Shown: in pieces, positions 9,247-19,576 of the stretch
Layout of the letters: each line of letters begins with the position of its first letter
Numbering within the stretch: position 1 is the first letter of the stretch
Origin: Actibacterium sp.
GTDB taxonomy: Bacteria > Pseudomonadota > Alphaproteobacteria > Rhodobacterales > Rhodobacteraceae
Length of the DNA stretch: 52,988 nt
Reading direction: 5' to 3'
Assembly: GCA_016278325.1 (NCBI GenBank)
Contig: JADQCB010000009.1
Span: 1 to 52,988, forward strand
Notes under the pieces: model-generated
What the model was told of the DNA's origin: nothing
Seen by the model: only the letters and a program-made list of their open reading frames with translations
Databases searched by the model: none
Translations under genes and position numbers: made by a program

Positions 9247-10259
9247 CGGCCCGGCGACCGGGGGCTTTCATCGCCGGTGTGGCGGGCACCGCCCTGGACG
9301 CCGGGGAACGCGCCTTTCTGGCCGATGCCGACCCGCTGGGCTTCATCCTTTTCGCCCGCAATGTCGACAGCCCCGACCAGCTGCGCCGGTTGACCGATAC
9401 GCTGCGCGACGCGGTGGGCCGCGACGCCCCGGTGCTCATCGACCAGGAGGGCGGCCGCGTCGCCCGGCTGCGCCCGCCGCATTGGCGCGACTGGCCGGCA
9501 CCGCTGGAACAGGTCGCAACGGCCGGGCCGCATGCCGAACAGGTCATGCGCCTGCGCTATGCGATCATCGCCACCGAGCTGCGCGCCGCGGGCATAGACG
9601 TGAACTGCGCCCCCTGCGCCGACGTGGCCCGGGCCGACACCCATGCGGTGCTGCGCAACCGCTGTTACGGCGACACGCCCGGGATCGTCACCCGGGTTGC
9701 CCGCGCAGTGGCCGAGGGGCTGCTCTCGGGCGGGGTTCTGCCGGTGCTCAAGCATATCCCCGGCCATGGCGCGGCCACCGCCGACAGCCACCAGGAACTG
9801 CCGCGCGTCGATTTGCCGGAACCTGCCTTGCAGGCGGTCGATTTCACCCCCTTCGCCGCATTGTCCGACCTGCCGATGGCGATGACCGCGCATGTGGTCT
9901 ATGCCGCGCTCGATCCTGACCGGCCGGCGACGACCTCGCCTGAGGTGATCGCGCTGATCCGCGGGCAGATCGGCTTTGGCGGGCTGCTGATGAGCGACGA
10001 TATCTCGATGCACGCGCTGAGCGGCGGGATCGCCGATCGCTGCCGGGCGGCGCTGAGCGCGGGCTGCGACCTGGTGCTGCACTGCAATGGCGACCTGGCC
10101 GAGATGCGCCTTGTGGCCGAGACCTGCGGGCGGATGGGCCCGCAGGCGGCGCAGCGGGCCGAGGCCGCGCTGGCCCTGCGCAATGTGCCGGTGCCCGACC
10201 GCGCCGCGCTGATCGCCGAATGGGACGCGCTGAAAGGCGCGGCGACGCGCGATGGCTGA
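9243..10259 (+). CDS. nagZ: Beta-N-acetylhexosaminidase
   Basis: A cytoplasmic glycoside hydrolase family 3 enzyme that removes GlcNAc from anhydromuropeptides in cell wall recycling. The 338 residues include the substrate Lys-His motif KHIPGHG followed by the Asp-Ser-His loop (TADSHQELPRVD) that supplies the family's Asp/His acid-base dyad, and LLMSDDISM carrying the nucleophilic Asp. The start is taken as GTG at 9243, overlapping the upstream TGA (GTGA), which implies coupled translation. Earlier in-frame starts would run through the SPOR gene and are rejected. The gene overlaps scpA by eight bases. Confidence 0.92.
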   Translation: MTARRPGAFIAGVAGTALDAGERAFLADADPLGFILFARNVDSPDQLRRLTDTLRDAVGRDAPVLIDQEGGRVARLRPPHWRDWPAPLEQVATAGPHAEQVMRLRYAIIATELRAAGIDVNCAPCADVARADTHAVLRNRCYGDTPGIVTRVARAVAEGLLSGGVLPVLKHIPGHGAATADSHQELPRVDLPEPALQAVDFTPFAALSDLPMAMTAHVVYAALDPDRPATTSPEVIALIRGQIGFGGLLMSDDISMHALSGGIADRCRAALSAGCDLVLHCNGDLAEMRLVAETCGRMGPQAAQRAEAALALRNVPVPDRAALIAEWDALKGAATRDG

Positions 10260-11055
10260 CAGAAGCGACGACATCGGCGACGACGACGATTTCGAGGTCA
10301 TCACCGTCGCCGACCGGGTCGCCGCCGAGGCACTGATCGTCGATGTGGACGGCTTCGAGGGGCCGCTCGACCTGCTTTTGACCCTGTCGCGCACCCAGAA
10401 GGTGGATCTGCGCCGGATCTCGGTGCTGAAACTGGCCGAGCAATATCTGGCCTTCGTGGACCGGGCCAAGCAGCTTCGGCTGGAACTGGCCGCCGATTAC
10501 CTGGTGATGGCGGCCTGGCTGGCCTTTCTCAAGTCGCGCCTGTTGCTGCCGCCGGACCCGGCGGATCAGGGCCCTTCGGGCGAGGAACTGGCGGCGCATC
10601 TGGCGTTTCAGCTGGAACGGCTTCAGGCGATGCGCGATGCTGCCGCGCGGCTGATGGGGCGCGATCAGCTGGGGCGCGATTTCTTTGCGCGCGGCACACC
10701 TTCGGATGTCGCCCGCGTGCGCCGCGTAACCTACACGGCGACCTTGCTGGACCTGATGCAGGCCTATGCGCGGATCCGCACCCGCGATGAATTTCGTCCT
10801 TTCGTGATGGATCGCGACAAGGTGTTCACCATGGAACAGGCGCTGGAGCGGATGCGCGGCCTGATCGGTTTCGCCGGCGATTGGGCGGAGCTGACCAGTT
10901 ATCTGCCCGAGGGATGGGAAAGCGACCCGGTGCGCCGCCGCTCGGCGACGGCAGCAACATTCGCGGCGTCGCTGGAACTCGCCAAGCAGGGGCAGATCGA
11001 GTTAAGACAGGGGGAAACCTTCGCGCCGATACAGATCCGCAGGAAACCCGAATGA
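10252..11055 (+). CDS. scpA: Segregation and condensation protein A
   Basis: ScpA is the kleisin subunit that bridges the SMC dimer for chromosome condensation. The 267-residue protein shows the family N-terminal SMC-binding helix region (VDGFEGPLDLLLTLSR, about residues 35-50, then QKVDLRRISVLKLAEQYL), a variable acidic middle, and a C-terminal winged-helix part. It starts inside the end of nagZ and its stop overlaps the start of scpB (ATGA), so all three are likely translated from one mRNA. Confidence 0.93.
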   Translation: MADRSDDIGDDDDFEVITVADRVAAEALIVDVDGFEGPLDLLLTLSRTQKVDLRRISVLKLAEQYLAFVDRAKQLRLELAADYLVMAAWLAFLKSRLLLPPDPADQGPSGEELAAHLAFQLERLQAMRDAAARLMGRDQLGRDFFARGTPSDVARVRRVTYTATLLDLMQAYARIRTRDEFRPFVMDRDKVFTMEQALERMRGLIGFAGDWAELTSYLPEGWESDPVRRRSATAATFAASLELAKQGQIELRQGETFAPIQIRRKPE

Positions 11056-11705
11056 GCGACGCGTCCCAACACCCCGAGGAGAGCCTGTTCGAGGCCCCGC
11101 CGATGGGCGAACAGGAACGCATGGTCGAAGCGATCCTGTTCGCCACCGCCGAACCGTTAAGCGTGGCCGAACTGAACGCGCGCATGCCGCATGGCTGCGA
11201 CGCGGCCGAGGCGCTGGCGCTGCTGCGCAAGCGGTATCAGGGGCGCGGCGTGCAGGTCTGCAAGATCGGCGATGCCTGGGCGATCCGCACCGCGCCCGAC
11301 CTCGGTTTCCTGATGCGCAAGGAAACGGTCGAGACGCGCAAGCTGTCGCGCGCCGCGATCGAGACGCTGGCGATCATCGCCTATCACCAGCCCGTCACCC
11401 GGGCCGAGATCGAAGAGATCCGCGGCGTATCGGTCAGCCGTGGCACCGTCGATCAGTTGATCGAGCTGGAATGGATCCGGTTCGGGCGTCGGCGGATGAC
11501 ACCGGGGCGGCCCGTGACCTATGTCGTGACCCAGGGGTTTCTGGATCATTTCGGCCTCGAAAGCGCTCGCGACCTGCCCGGGCTGAAGGAATTGCGCGCC
11601 GCCGGCCTGCTGGAAAACCGCCCGCCCCCCGGCACCATGGACGATCCGGATGACGGCGAGGCCGGGCAAGACGACCAGGGCGATATGTTCGAGGACGAAA
11701 GCTGA
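11052..11705 (+). CDS. scpB: Segregation and condensation protein B
   Basis: ScpB dimers bind ScpA and shape the SMC ring. The 217 residues contain two winged-helix domains: the first begins MVEAILFATAEPLSVAEL (about residues 22-39), the second includes IIAYHQPVTRAEIEEIRG and GTVDQLIELEWI. A basic, then acidic tail is usual. The start overlaps the scpA stop by four bases. In many relatives the tat genes follow; here a 71-residue basic protein and then an opposite-strand antiporter follow instead. Confidence 0.93.
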   Translation: MSDASQHPEESLFEAPPMGEQERMVEAILFATAEPLSVAELNARMPHGCDAAEALALLRKRYQGRGVQVCKIGDAWAIRTAPDLGFLMRKETVETRKLSRAAIETLAIIAYHQPVTRAEIEEIRGVSVSRGTVDQLIELEWIRFGRRRMTPGRPVTYVVTQGFLDHFGLESARDLPGLKELRAAGLLENRPPPGTMDDPDDGEAGQDDQGDMFEDES

Positions 11706-11721
11706 GCAAGGAGGGCAGCCG

Positions 11722-11937
11722 ATGAATGCCAACCGACTGATCACCATGGTCCTGCGCATGGTGATGCGAAAGCTGGTGAAGCGCGGTGTCGATGCCGGCA
11801 TCGACAAGGCCGCCGGCCGGGGCAAGGCGCGCGGCGAAATGACCCCGTCAGAGCGCAAGACGGCCAGCGGCGCGAAACAGGCCGCCCGGCGGGCGCGCCA
11901 GGCCGGGCGGATCGCCCGCCGCATCGGCCGGTTCTGA
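11722..11937 (+). CDS. Small basic hypothetical protein, 71 residues
   Basis: A very basic 71-residue protein with an N-terminal amphipathic segment (MNANRLITMVLRMVMRKLV) and an Arg/Lys/Ala-rich tail ending RIGRF. AAGGAGGGC lies about 7 bases before the ATG, a strong ribosome binding site. It is 16 bases after scpB and probably belongs to the same transcript. I believe similar small proteins occur beside scpB in related genera, but I cannot give a function. The N-terminus may associate with membrane; the tail could bind nucleic acid. Confidence 0.6.
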   Translation: MNANRLITMVLRMVMRKLVKRGVDAGIDKAAGRGKARGEMTPSERKTASGAKQAARRARQAGRIARRIGRF

Positions 11938-11943
11938 GCGCGT

Positions 11944-14450
11944 TCAGGCCGCGTCCAGATCCTTCAGGATATCGGTCGACAGGCCGCGCTTGCGGGCGCT
12001 GTCGCGCACCGCCTCGCGCACCGCCGGGCTGCGGCGCAGCAGGCGCAGGAACCGCTGCTCGTCCAGCGCCAGCAGCGTGCAGGGCGTGATCGCACGCACC
12101 TCCGAGCGCAGGGGGCGTTTGCGCAGGATCGACATCTGGCCGAACATCTCGCCCCGGCCAAGCCGCCAGGTCTGGCCGGCGGTGCGCAGCTCGACCGCGC
12201 CGGTGGCGATGAAATAGACCGCGCCGGGCTCGGTGTCGGGCTGCACCAGAACCTCGCCGGGCGAGGCGTAGCGGGTGACCAGGGCCCGGCCCAGTCGGCG
12301 CAGGGTGCGCGTGTCGAGCTCCGTGAAAAGCGGAAACTGCCGTGCAAGCTGCGCTTTCTGCAGGGCGATGTCCAGCTTCGGGCGGCGTTCGTCATGGGCG
12401 CGCAGGCCATTCAGCCGGCGCATCAGGTCGGCGTGAAGCTCGTCGCCGATCAGTCCCTCGCTGCGCAGCGTCTCGTATTCGCGCTCTTCGAAGCGCAGCG
12501 CGGTGCGGCGGATGAAGCGGCGCTCCAGCTCTTCGGCATATCCGGGATATTGCAGGCGCAACCCGTCCAGCGCCTGTTCCGCGCCGTTCAACCGCTGTTG
12601 CAGCAGGTCGTGCAGCAGCTCTGCCACCCGGCGGCCATGGATGCGCCGGATCCGCGTGTCGAGGAACCGGTGCAGGTCGCGCAGGACAAGGCGCTGCGCC
12701 AGAAGCGACTCGAACCGGTCGGCGGTCAGCCGCGCAAGCGGCATGCTGAACCGCAGCCGGTTGTAAAGCAGCACCGCAAGGCGGAAACGGGCGCCGAACC
12801 CCAGGCTGCGCCGCGCCGCCCGGCGATAGCCGCTGCGCCCGGCGCTGCGGGTGGCCTCGATCATGCGATCGGCTTCGGTCAACATCCGCTCGGACAGGCG
12901 CGACGAGATCACCCGCTCGTGGAAGCGTTCCAGAACCATGTCACGCTCGGCCCCGGCCAGGGCGATCAGGCCCAGCGTGATCCGGTCGCGGTCGAGAATC
13001 TCGGTGCTTTCCTCGGCGGCCTTGACGGCGCGTTCCAGGCGTTCGCCAAAGCTCTTGGCCTCTGAGCGCACGATGTCGCGGGTCAATTCGTAATTCTCGG
13101 TGGCCCGGGCCACGTCCTCGCGCACGGCCTGAAGCGCCACCGCCACGACCTGCCGCGACAAGGCCGCGTCCAGCGCCGACAGCCGGTCCAGCCCCAATCG
13201 GGTGAGATCCAGCGCAGCGAGCTGCCTTGCACGATCAGGGTGAACAGGGTGAACCCGGTGGCCAGCATCCCGACCAGGCGCCGGGTCTCGACCGGGATGC
13301 GCAGACTTTCGGTCACCGCCAGCGCCAGCGCGAGCGTCACCGCCCCGCGAAGCCCGCCCCAGAGGATCGCGGTGCGATAGGGCGCTTCGACCTGCGGCGA
13401 CAGGCGCATCGCGGACAGAAGCGGCAACAGCCCGAACAGGATGATCGCCCGCGCGGCGATGGCCGCGGCCACGACGACCGCGATCACGCCGACCTCGCGC
13501 AGGCCCGCCCCTTCCAGCAGGCGCGGGATCAGCAATGCCGCCAGCACGAAAATCAGCGCGCCGGCCCAATGCGCCAGCAGGTCCCAGACCTCGCGCAGGG
13601 AGTTCCAGGTGCGCGGGGCCAGCCGCCCCGGCCCGGACAGGTTCAGCGTCAACCCGGCCGTGACCACCGCGATCACCCCCGAGGCGCCGAGGCTCTGTTC
13701 GGCCAGGACATAGGCCAGGTAGGGCAACGCCACCGAGATCGAGATCTGCGCCAGTTCGTGGCGCGGGACCATCGCCATGATCCACAGCAGGGCCCGCGCC
13801 ATCACCCAGCCGACGCCCAGGCCGCCGGCCACCAGAAGCGGCAGACGGGCCAGCGCCGCGCGGATCGACGGTTCGGGCGCGCCGTTGATGACGAAACCGA
13901 TGAACAGGCCGAACAGCGCGATCGCTGCGGCATCGTTCAACAGGCTTTCGCCCTCGATCAGCCGGCTCAGCCGGCGCGGGGCGGCGATCGAGCGGAAGAT
14001 GCCCACCACCGCCGAAGGATCGGTGGTGGAGACGATGGCCCCGACAAGCAGGCAGGCCGCCAGCGGCAGGATGCCGGTCCAGAACAGGGCGTATCCGACC
14101 GCGAAAGTCGCAACCACCACGGCCAGCACCGCCATCACCAGGATCGGCACCCAGTCATCCAGCATCCGCCGCAGGTTCATCCCCAGCGTCACCTGGAACA
14201 GCAGCGTCGGCAGGAAGACGTAAAGAAACACGTTCGACCGGATCGGCAGGCCCAGAATCGCCGCGGCCACGGGGTTGAGCGCGTCGGTCAACTCGGTGCG
14301 CAGGAAGAACGCCGCGGCAAGACCGATCAGGATGCCCAGGCCGGCAAGGATCACGCTGAAGGGCAGGCGCAGCCTTGCGGCCAGCGGCTCTGCCAGGCCG
14401 ATGATCAGGAACAGCGACGCGAGGATCGCGGTGACGACAACGATATCCAT
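11944..14450 (-). pseudogene. Frameshifted Na+/H+ antiporter with cyclic-nucleotide-binding domain
   Basis: Two overlapping frames encode one protein. The first, starting at 14450, gives a CPA1 NhaP-like membrane domain (about 410 residues, with STTDPSAVVGIFR and ESLLNDAAAIALFG ion-site motifs and WGGLRGAVTLALALA). Near 13209-13217 the family sequence switches to the next frame (from VQGSSLR to LDLTRLGLDRLSALD) and continues as a coiled cytoplasmic domain and a C-terminal cyclic-nucleotide-binding domain (QFPLFTELDTRTLRRLG to LLALDEQRFLRLL), ending at 11944. One C seems to be missing in the run CGCTGG. No heptameric slippery site is visible. This may be a true mutation or a sequencing error. 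If intact the protein would have about 830 residues. Confidence 0.75.
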
Positions 14451-14556
14451 GCCGACAAGCTAGCCCAGTTTCGACCGGCCGGATACGGGCCCGCGCGGTC
14501 CTGTCGCGCTTCCTGGCAGGGGTCTCCGGCGCGCACCGGGCCCGGGCGCGACAGTG

Positions 14557-15645
14557 TCAGGCGCTGCGGAAATGCTTGGACAGTTTCAGCCCCTGACCCT
14601 GGTAATTCGACGCGATCCCGGAACCATAGAGTGCCTCGGGACGTGCCGCCATGCGTTCATAGACCAGCCGGCCGACGACCTGCCCGTGTTCCAGCGCGAA
14701 AGGGGCCTCGTGGCACCGCACCTCCAGCACCCCGCGTGCGCCGGCACCGCCGGCCTCGGCATGGCCGAATCCGGGGTCGAAGAAGCCCGCGTAATGCACC
14801 CTGAACTCGCCCACCATCGCCAGGTAGGGGGCCATCTCGGCGGCATAATCCGGCGGGATGCAGACCGCTTCGCGGCTGACAAGGATATAGAACGCGCCCG
14901 GATCGAGGATGACCCGCCGCTCGCGCGTGCGAATGGGCTCCCAGAACGCGGCCGGGTCGTAATGGCCGATCCGGTCCAGGTCGATCACGCCGGTATGCGG
15001 CTTGGCATGCCAGCCCACCAGGTCGTCGCCCGTCGCCGGGTCGAGATCGACGGAAAAGCCTAGACCTTCCGAAATCACCGCCGGGCCGCCGGTGACCAGC
15101 GGGGTCTGCGCGTGAAGCGCGGCCAGCGCGGCATCGTCGAGCACCGCCTGGCCGCGCCGAAACCGGATCTGGTTCAGCCGCATTCCCGGCCGAACCTTCA
15201 CCGAGAAGGATCTCGGGCAGATCTCGGCATAGAGCGGCCCGTCGTAGCCGGCCGGGACGCGGTCGAATTCCTCGCCGCCATCGGTGATTGCGCGGGTCAG
15301 CAGATCCAGCCGCCCGGTGGAACTCTTGGCATTGGTCACCGCCTGCACATCGTCCGGCAGGCGCAGCCGTTCCATCAGCGGCACGACATAGACGCAGCCC
15401 TTTTCGAGAACCGCGTCGGCAGTCAGGTCGATTCGGTGCATCTCGAACTCGTCCAGCCGCTCGGCCACGCTGCGCCCGGCGCCGGTCAGGAACGAGGCCC
15501 GCACACGATAGGCCACCGCGCCCAGCCGCAGGTCCAGCGAGGCCGGCTGCACCTGTTCGCTGCGCACCTCAGGGGTGCCTGCGATCTGCCCCTCGGCAAT
15601 CATCGCCCGGATCATCTGGCTGGGAAGAACCCCGGTGCCGTTCAT
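14557..15645 (-). CDS. dcd: 2'-deoxycytidine 5'-triphosphate deaminase, duplicated form
   Basis: This enzyme deaminates dCTP to dUTP, feeding dTMP synthesis. At 362 residues it is about twice the usual Dcd subunit: a first trimer-type domain has QPASLDLRLG (residues 33-42) and NAKSSTGRLDLLTRAI (105-120), and the second repeats the fold with GLGFSVDLDP, DPGAFYILVSREAVCIPP and the AGFFDPGFGH loop. This fused form is, to my knowledge, usual in Rhodobacteraceae and some other alphaproteobacteria. It lies between the broken antiporter and tRNA-Pro on the same strand as both. Confidence 0.88.
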   Translation of the reverse strand: MNGTGVLPSQMIRAMIAEGQIAGTPEVRSEQVQPASLDLRLGAVAYRVRASFLTGAGRSVAERLDEFEMHRIDLTADAVLEKGCVYVVPLMERLRLPDDVQAVTNAKSSTGRLDLLTRAITDGGEEFDRVPAGYDGPLYAEICPRSFSVKVRPGMRLNQIRFRRGQAVLDDAALAALHAQTPLVTGGPAVISEGLGFSVDLDPATGDDLVGWHAKPHTGVIDLDRIGHYDPAAFWEPIRTRERRVILDPGAFYILVSREAVCIPPDYAAEMAPYLAMVGEFRVHYAGFFDPGFGHAEAGGAGARGVLEVRCHEAPFALEHGQVVGRLVYERMAARPEALYGSGIASNYQGQGLKLSKHFRSA

Positions 15646-15709
15646 GCCATGCCCCCCGAAATGAACGACCGCCCGGCGCCGTTCCGGACGCGGGCGGTCG
15701 AGAAAATCC

Positions 15710-15786
15710 TGGTCGGGCTAGCAGGACTCGAACCTGCGACCTTCCGTCCCCCAGACGGACGCGCTACCAGGCTGCGCCATAGCCCG
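15710..15786 (-). tRNA. tRNA-Pro(GGG)
   Basis: The reverse strand folds as a complete 77-base tRNA. The acceptor stem is CGGGCTA with TAGCCCG, discriminator A, and CCA is encoded (15710-15712). The D stem is GCGC/GCGC with GG in the loop, the anticodon arm TCCGT-CTGGGGG-ACGGA carries anticodon GGG, and the T arm is GCAGG-TTCGAGT-CCTGC. U8 is present. Confidence 0.97.
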
Positions 15787-15852
15787 ACACGAAGCGGTTG
15801 ATACCATTTCTGCGCGCGGGGGCAAGCCGCAAAACCCGCCCTTGCGGCAGAT

Positions 15853-16707
15853 TCACCCGCCATCCGACATCCGCGCGGCCAGCGATTCCATGCGGGCCAG
15901 GATCCGGGCCAGTTCGGGCTGGTGCTGGTCATGCAGCCGGCGGCGCAGCGCCGGGTCGCGCAGGCGGGCGCTCAGAACCGGGGGCAGGGGGCCGGCATCG
16001 TCGTCGGGATCCTCCTGTGTCAGATCAGCGCCCAGCGGTTCCGGCGATGGCGCCGCATCCGGCCCGAAGGCCAGTTCCGGCTGGTCCCCGTCGCCCGCGG
16101 TTTCATCGGCCGAGGCCGGCGCGGGCGGGTCAGCGGGGCCGGCCTGCGGGGTGGCTCCCTGCGCCGGCGTGGGGTCGGATTCGGCCGCCGGGGCGGTGTC
16201 GCGGCGCGCCGGCGCGGCGTCCGGCCCGGGCCCGTCTGCGGTATCCGCGGTGTCGGCCGGCGTGTCGGCATCGGTTTGCGTGTCGGTCGTTTCGTCCGCG
16301 GGGGCGGCGTCGGCCGTATCTGTGGCTCGTTTCGCCGGTTCGCGGGCGGGCGTCGTCAGCGGCACCACGTTGTCGGTATCGGCCGCGCCCGGCACATTCT
16401 CGGCCATCGGCGCCTCGATCGTCTGTCCGTCTTCCAGTGGCATCGACAAAGAGGCGACTTTCCGGACACCTTGTTCACGCAGCAATTTCTGCACGCCGCG
16501 AATGGTCATCCCATCCTCGTGCAACAACTTCTTGATCCCGCCCAGCAACAACATGTCGGCCGGGCGGTAATAGCGGCGCCCGCCGGCGCGCTTGACCGGC
16601 TTGACCTGGGTGAACCGGCTTTCCCAGAAACGCAGGACATGGGCCGGAGTGTCCAGCCACTCCGCCACCTCGCTTATGGTGCGGAAGGCATCCGGCGACT
16701 TTTCCAT
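15853..16707 (-). CDS. MerR family transcriptional regulator
   Basis: A 284-residue regulator. The N-terminal MerR winged helix (about residues 8-80) has [22 protein letters not shown], the wing [17 protein letters not shown], and [15 protein letters not shown]. From about residue 95 to 235 the chain is low complexity, rich in Ala, Pro, Asp and Thr, and it ends in a short Arg-rich helix. No effector-binding Cys cluster is visible. It is only 8 bases after ihfA and probably shares its transcript. The target genes cannot be inferred. Confidence 0.85.
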   Translation of the reverse strand: MEKSPDAFRTISEVAEWLDTPAHVLRFWESRFTQVKPVKRAGGRRYYRPADMLLLGGIKKLLHEDGMTIRGVQKLLREQGVRKVASLSMPLEDGQTIEAPMAENVPGAADTDNVVPLTTPAREPAKRATDTADAAPADETTDTQTDADTPADTADTADGPGPDAAPARRDTAPAAESDPTPAQGATPQAGPADPPAPASADETAGDGDQPELAFGPDAAPSPEPLGADLTQEDPDDDAGPLPPVLSARLRDPALRRRLHDQHQPELARILARMESLAARMSDGG

Positions 16708-16715
16708 CGGTTCAC

Positions 16716-17018
16716 CTAGGCTTTGTTGCCGGCGGCGACCCGGTCCTTCATCAGGTGCGACGGGCGGAAGGTCAGAACCCGCCGGGGATGGATCGGAACC
16801 TCTTCGCCGGTCTTGGGGTTGCGACCGATACGGGCGGCCTTGTCGCGCACGCCGAAGGTGCCGAAAGAGGAGATCTTGACCGTTTCGCCGGCCACCAGCG
16901 CGTCCGACATGTGTTGAAGGACCGATTCCACCAGCGCCGCCGATTCGTTGCGCGACAGCCCGACCTCGCGGAACACCGCCTCGCTGAGGTCCATTCGTGT
17001 CAATGTGTTGCCGCTCAT
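16716..17018 (-). CDS. ihfA: Integration host factor alpha subunit
   Basis: A 100-residue DNA-bending protein of the HU/IHF family; the alpha subunit pairs with IhfB to bend DNA sharply. Characteristic are [17 protein letters not shown], the core [21 protein letters not shown] and the beta-arm tip [16 protein letters not shown], where the Pro that intercalates into DNA lies. The Met at 17018 (MSGNTLTR) is preferred to 17069 because the extra 17 residues are not family-like. It follows fabH by 98 bases. Confidence 0.93.
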   Translation of the reverse strand: MSGNTLTRMDLSEAVFREVGLSRNESAALVESVLQHMSDALVAGETVKISSFGTFGVRDKAARIGRNPKTGEEVPIHPRRVLTFRPSHLMKDRVAAGNKA

Positions 17019-17116
17019 CCCGTTTCTCCTGCGCAGACCGATCCGATCGCGATTAGGCGCAAAAAACAATTCCGAGTCAATATCAACGGCTTGAAACCCG
17101 GAGCTTGAGCGGCGTT

Positions 17117-18088
17117 CTACCAGCGGATCACGACGGCCCCCCAGGCCAGGCCGCCGCCGATCGCCTCGGTCACCACCACGTCGCCCTGCTTGATCCGGCC
17201 ATCGTGGCGGGCGATCGACAGCGCCAGCGGAATGGATGCGGCCGAGGTGTTGCCGTGGTCCTGCACGGTCAGCACCACGCGGTCCATCGGCAGGCCCATC
17301 TTCTGGGCCGTGGCCTTGATGATTCGCAGATTCGCCTGGTGCGGCACGACCCAGTCCACGTCGGCCTCGGTCAGCCCGGCCCGGCCCAGGGCGGTATGCG
17401 CAGTCACGGCCAGTTTCTCGACCGCGTGGCGGAACACTTCACGCCCCTGCATGCGCAGCACGCCGGTGGTGTGGGTGGAAACGCCGCCATCGACATGCAG
17501 CAATTCGCGATAGCGCCCGTCCGAGTTCAGATCCGCCGCCAGGATGCCGCGATCGGCGGAGGTTCCCGCGCCTCCGGCCGCTTCCAGCACCACGGCCCCC
17601 GCACCGTCGCCGAACAGGACACAGGTCGTGCGGTCGTCCCAGTCGAGGATCCGGCTGAAGGTTTCGGCGCCGATCACGATTACCCGCCGGGCCTGTTCCG
17701 ACAGGATCAGCCCGTTGGCGGTGGTCATTGCAAAGACGAACCCGGCGCAGACCGCCTGCACGTCGAAGGCGAAGCCACTGGTCATGCCCAGCTTTTCCTG
17801 CACCATCGTCGCGGCGGAGGGGAAGGTGAAGTCGGGCGTCGATGTGGCCACGATCACGGCGTCGATATCATCCGGGTTCAGGCCGGCATCGTCCAGCGCG
17901 GCCCGCGCCGCCCGGGTGGCCAGGTCCGATGTGGTCTCGCCCTCGGCGACGAAATGGCGCCGCTCGATCCCGGTGCGCGAGCGAATCCACTCGTCGGTCG
18001 TGTCGAGCCGCTTCTCGAAGTCGCTGTTGGGGACAACCCGGGCCGGCAGGTAATGCCCGACACCCGTGACCACCGTACGCATTTTCAT
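17117..18088 (-). CDS. fabH: 3-oxoacyl-ACP synthase III
   Basis: FabH starts fatty acid synthesis by condensing an acyl-CoA primer with malonyl-ACP. The 323 residues include the complete Cys-His-Asn triad: C114 (AVCAGF), H250 ([10 protein letters not shown]) and N280 (DHGNTSAAS). The glycine-rich [11 protein letters not shown] motif is present. The ATG overlaps the plsX stop (ATGA), consistent with the common plsX-fabH coupling of phospholipid and fatty acid synthesis. Confidence 0.97.
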   Translation of the reverse strand: MKMRTVVTGVGHYLPARVVPNSDFEKRLDTTDEWIRSRTGIERRHFVAEGETTSDLATRAARAALDDAGLNPDDIDAVIVATSTPDFTFPSAATMVQEKLGMTSGFAFDVQAVCAGFVFAMTTANGLILSEQARRVIVIGAETFSRILDWDDRTTCVLFGDGAGAVVLEAAGGAGTSADRGILAADLNSDGRYRELLHVDGGVSTHTTGVLRMQGREVFRHAVEKLAVTAHTALGRAGLTEADVDWVVPHQANLRIIKATAQKMGLPMDRVVLTVQDHGNTSAASIPLALSIARHDGRIKQGDVVVTEAIGGGLAWGAVVIRW

Positions 18089-19191
18089 GTTCCGCTCTCG
18101 TTCTTTGCCTTGCCCTGGCAGGCATCCTGACGCTGGGATCCGGCGGATGCAACGCGCGCCGCGAGGCGTTCGGTGAATCCCGATTTCGCCAGTTGAAAGG
18201 CCAGTTTGACCGCGGCCGAAATGCCCGTGGAATCGGCCGAGCCGTGCGATTTGACCACGGTGCCGTTCAAGCCCAGGAAAACGCCGCCATTGACCCGGCG
18301 CGGGTCGATCCGTTTGGACAGGCGGCGCATCGAAGTATAGGCCAGAATCGCGGCGATCCGTGATAGCGGCGTGTATTTGAACGCGGCGCGCAACAGCTCG
18401 CTTATCAGCTTGGCCGTTCCCTCGGCGGTCTTGAGCGCGACATTGCCGGTAAACCCGTCGGTGACGATCACGTCCACCCGCCTGGAGGGGATGTCGCCGC
18501 CTTCGACGAACCCCACGAAGGTGAAGTCGTTGGCCGGCGCTGCGGCCTCGATCAGCTCATGCGCGATCTTCAGTTCGGCCCGGCCCTTGTGTTCCTCGGT
18601 GCCGACATTCAGCAGGCCGATGCGCGGGTGCGCGATTCCCATGCCGTTCCGGGCATAGGATGCGCCCATCTGCGCATATTGCAGCAGATCCTCGGCATCG
18701 GCCCGGATGTCGGCGCCGACATCGAGCATGATGTTGAAGCCGGTTTCGTTGCGTGATGGCCAAAGGCAGGCGATCGCCGGCCGCCCCACGCCGGGGATCT
18801 TGCGCAGGCGCATCATCGACAGCGCCATCAGCGCCCCGGTATTGCCGCAGGACACGCAGACCTCCGCCTCGCCGGCCCGCACGCTTTCGATGGCGGACCA
18901 CATGGACGAGCCCTTGCCATGTCGCATGACATGGCTTGGTTTGGCATCCATCGTCACGACATCATGCGCGTCGCGGATCCGGCACCGGCCGGCCAGCGTC
19001 TTGCGCTTGTCGACCAACCGGGTCAGCTCGGCCTCGGGGCCGTGCAGGATGAAGCTGATCTCGGGGTTCTTCGCGGCCGACCGCGCGATACCGGCAACCA
19101 CGGCCGCCGGACCACGATCACCGCCCATGGCATCGACCGAGATGACGGTGCGCTTCGGCGTCGCGTTGGCGTGAGCGGTGGTGTCGGTCAT
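18085..19191 (-). CDS. plsX: Phosphate acyltransferase PlsX
   Basis: PlsX makes acyl-phosphate from acyl-ACP, the first step toward phosphatidic acid in the PlsX/Y pathway. The 368 residues begin with [17 protein letters not shown], the family N-terminus, and include [12 protein letters not shown] and [16 protein letters not shown]. The ATG at 19191 is chosen over an upstream TTG at 19212 that would sit almost on the rpmF stop. It lies between rpmF and fabH in one apparent operon. Confidence 0.94.
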   Translation of the reverse strand: MTDTTAHANATPKRTVISVDAMGGDRGPAAVVAGIARSAAKNPEISFILHGPEAELTRLVDKRKTLAGRCRIRDAHDVVTMDAKPSHVMRHGKGSSMWSAIESVRAGEAEVCVSCGNTGALMALSMMRLRKIPGVGRPAIACLWPSRNETGFNIMLDVGADIRADAEDLLQYAQMGASYARNGMGIAHPRIGLLNVGTEEHKGRAELKIAHELIEAAAPANDFTFVGFVEGGDIPSRRVDVIVTDGFTGNVALKTAEGTAKLISELLRAAFKYTPLSRIAAILAYTSMRRLSKRIDPRRVNGGVFLGLNGTVVKSHGSADSTGISAAVKLAFQLAKSGFTERLAARVASAGSQRQDACQGKAKNESGT

Positions 19192-19217
19192 GGTGCGGCC
19201 CCGTGCCCCCAAAGGGG

Positions 19218-19424
19218 TTATGCCGCGTCTTCGTCCAGATCGATCTCGTCGGCCTGGGCAACGACTTCGCGGTCGTCGTAATGGCCGCAGGCGCCGCAGA
19301 CGTGATGCGGGCGCTTCAATTCACCGCAATTATCGCATTCGGCAGGGTTGCCGGCCACAAGGGTATCATGTGCGCGGCGCTGGTTGCGGCGGGACCGCGT
19401 GACTTTGTTCTGAGGGACAGCCAT
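19218..19424 (-). CDS. rpmF: 50S ribosomal protein L32
   Basis: A 68-residue L32 protein with the family start [20 protein letters not shown] and a zinc ribbon of four cysteines (C30, C33, C43, C46 in [18 protein letters not shown]). The acidic C-terminal extension ([10 protein letters not shown]) is seen in alphaproteobacteria. The rpmF-plsX-fabH order is common. Confidence 0.97.
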   Translation of the reverse strand: MAVPQNKVTRSRRNQRRAHDTLVAGNPAECDNCGELKRPHHVCGACGHYDDREVVAQADEIDLDEDAA

Positions 19425-19576
19425 GTCTCAACCTCGGCATCTTCGGGGGGGCAGGGCCCCCAGTTTTCAGCGGAATGAGCGACCTCTGCGCCCCTGTGGC
19501 GCGCCGTCCTGCCCATCGTTCAAACGAGGCCGGGAACATACTCGGAATCTGCCCCGGCGCAAGTGGATTCTCCCCG

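Noticed and set aside
13083-13785. Programmed frameshifting as explanation for the split antiporter
   Set aside because: No slippery heptamer, Shine-Dalgarno-like stimulator or downstream stem is visible at the switch point; a plain one-base loss is simpler.
13227-14804. A 525-residue plus-strand frame over the antiporter gene
   Set aside because: Gln/Arg/His-rich mirror of membrane helices; not a protein family.
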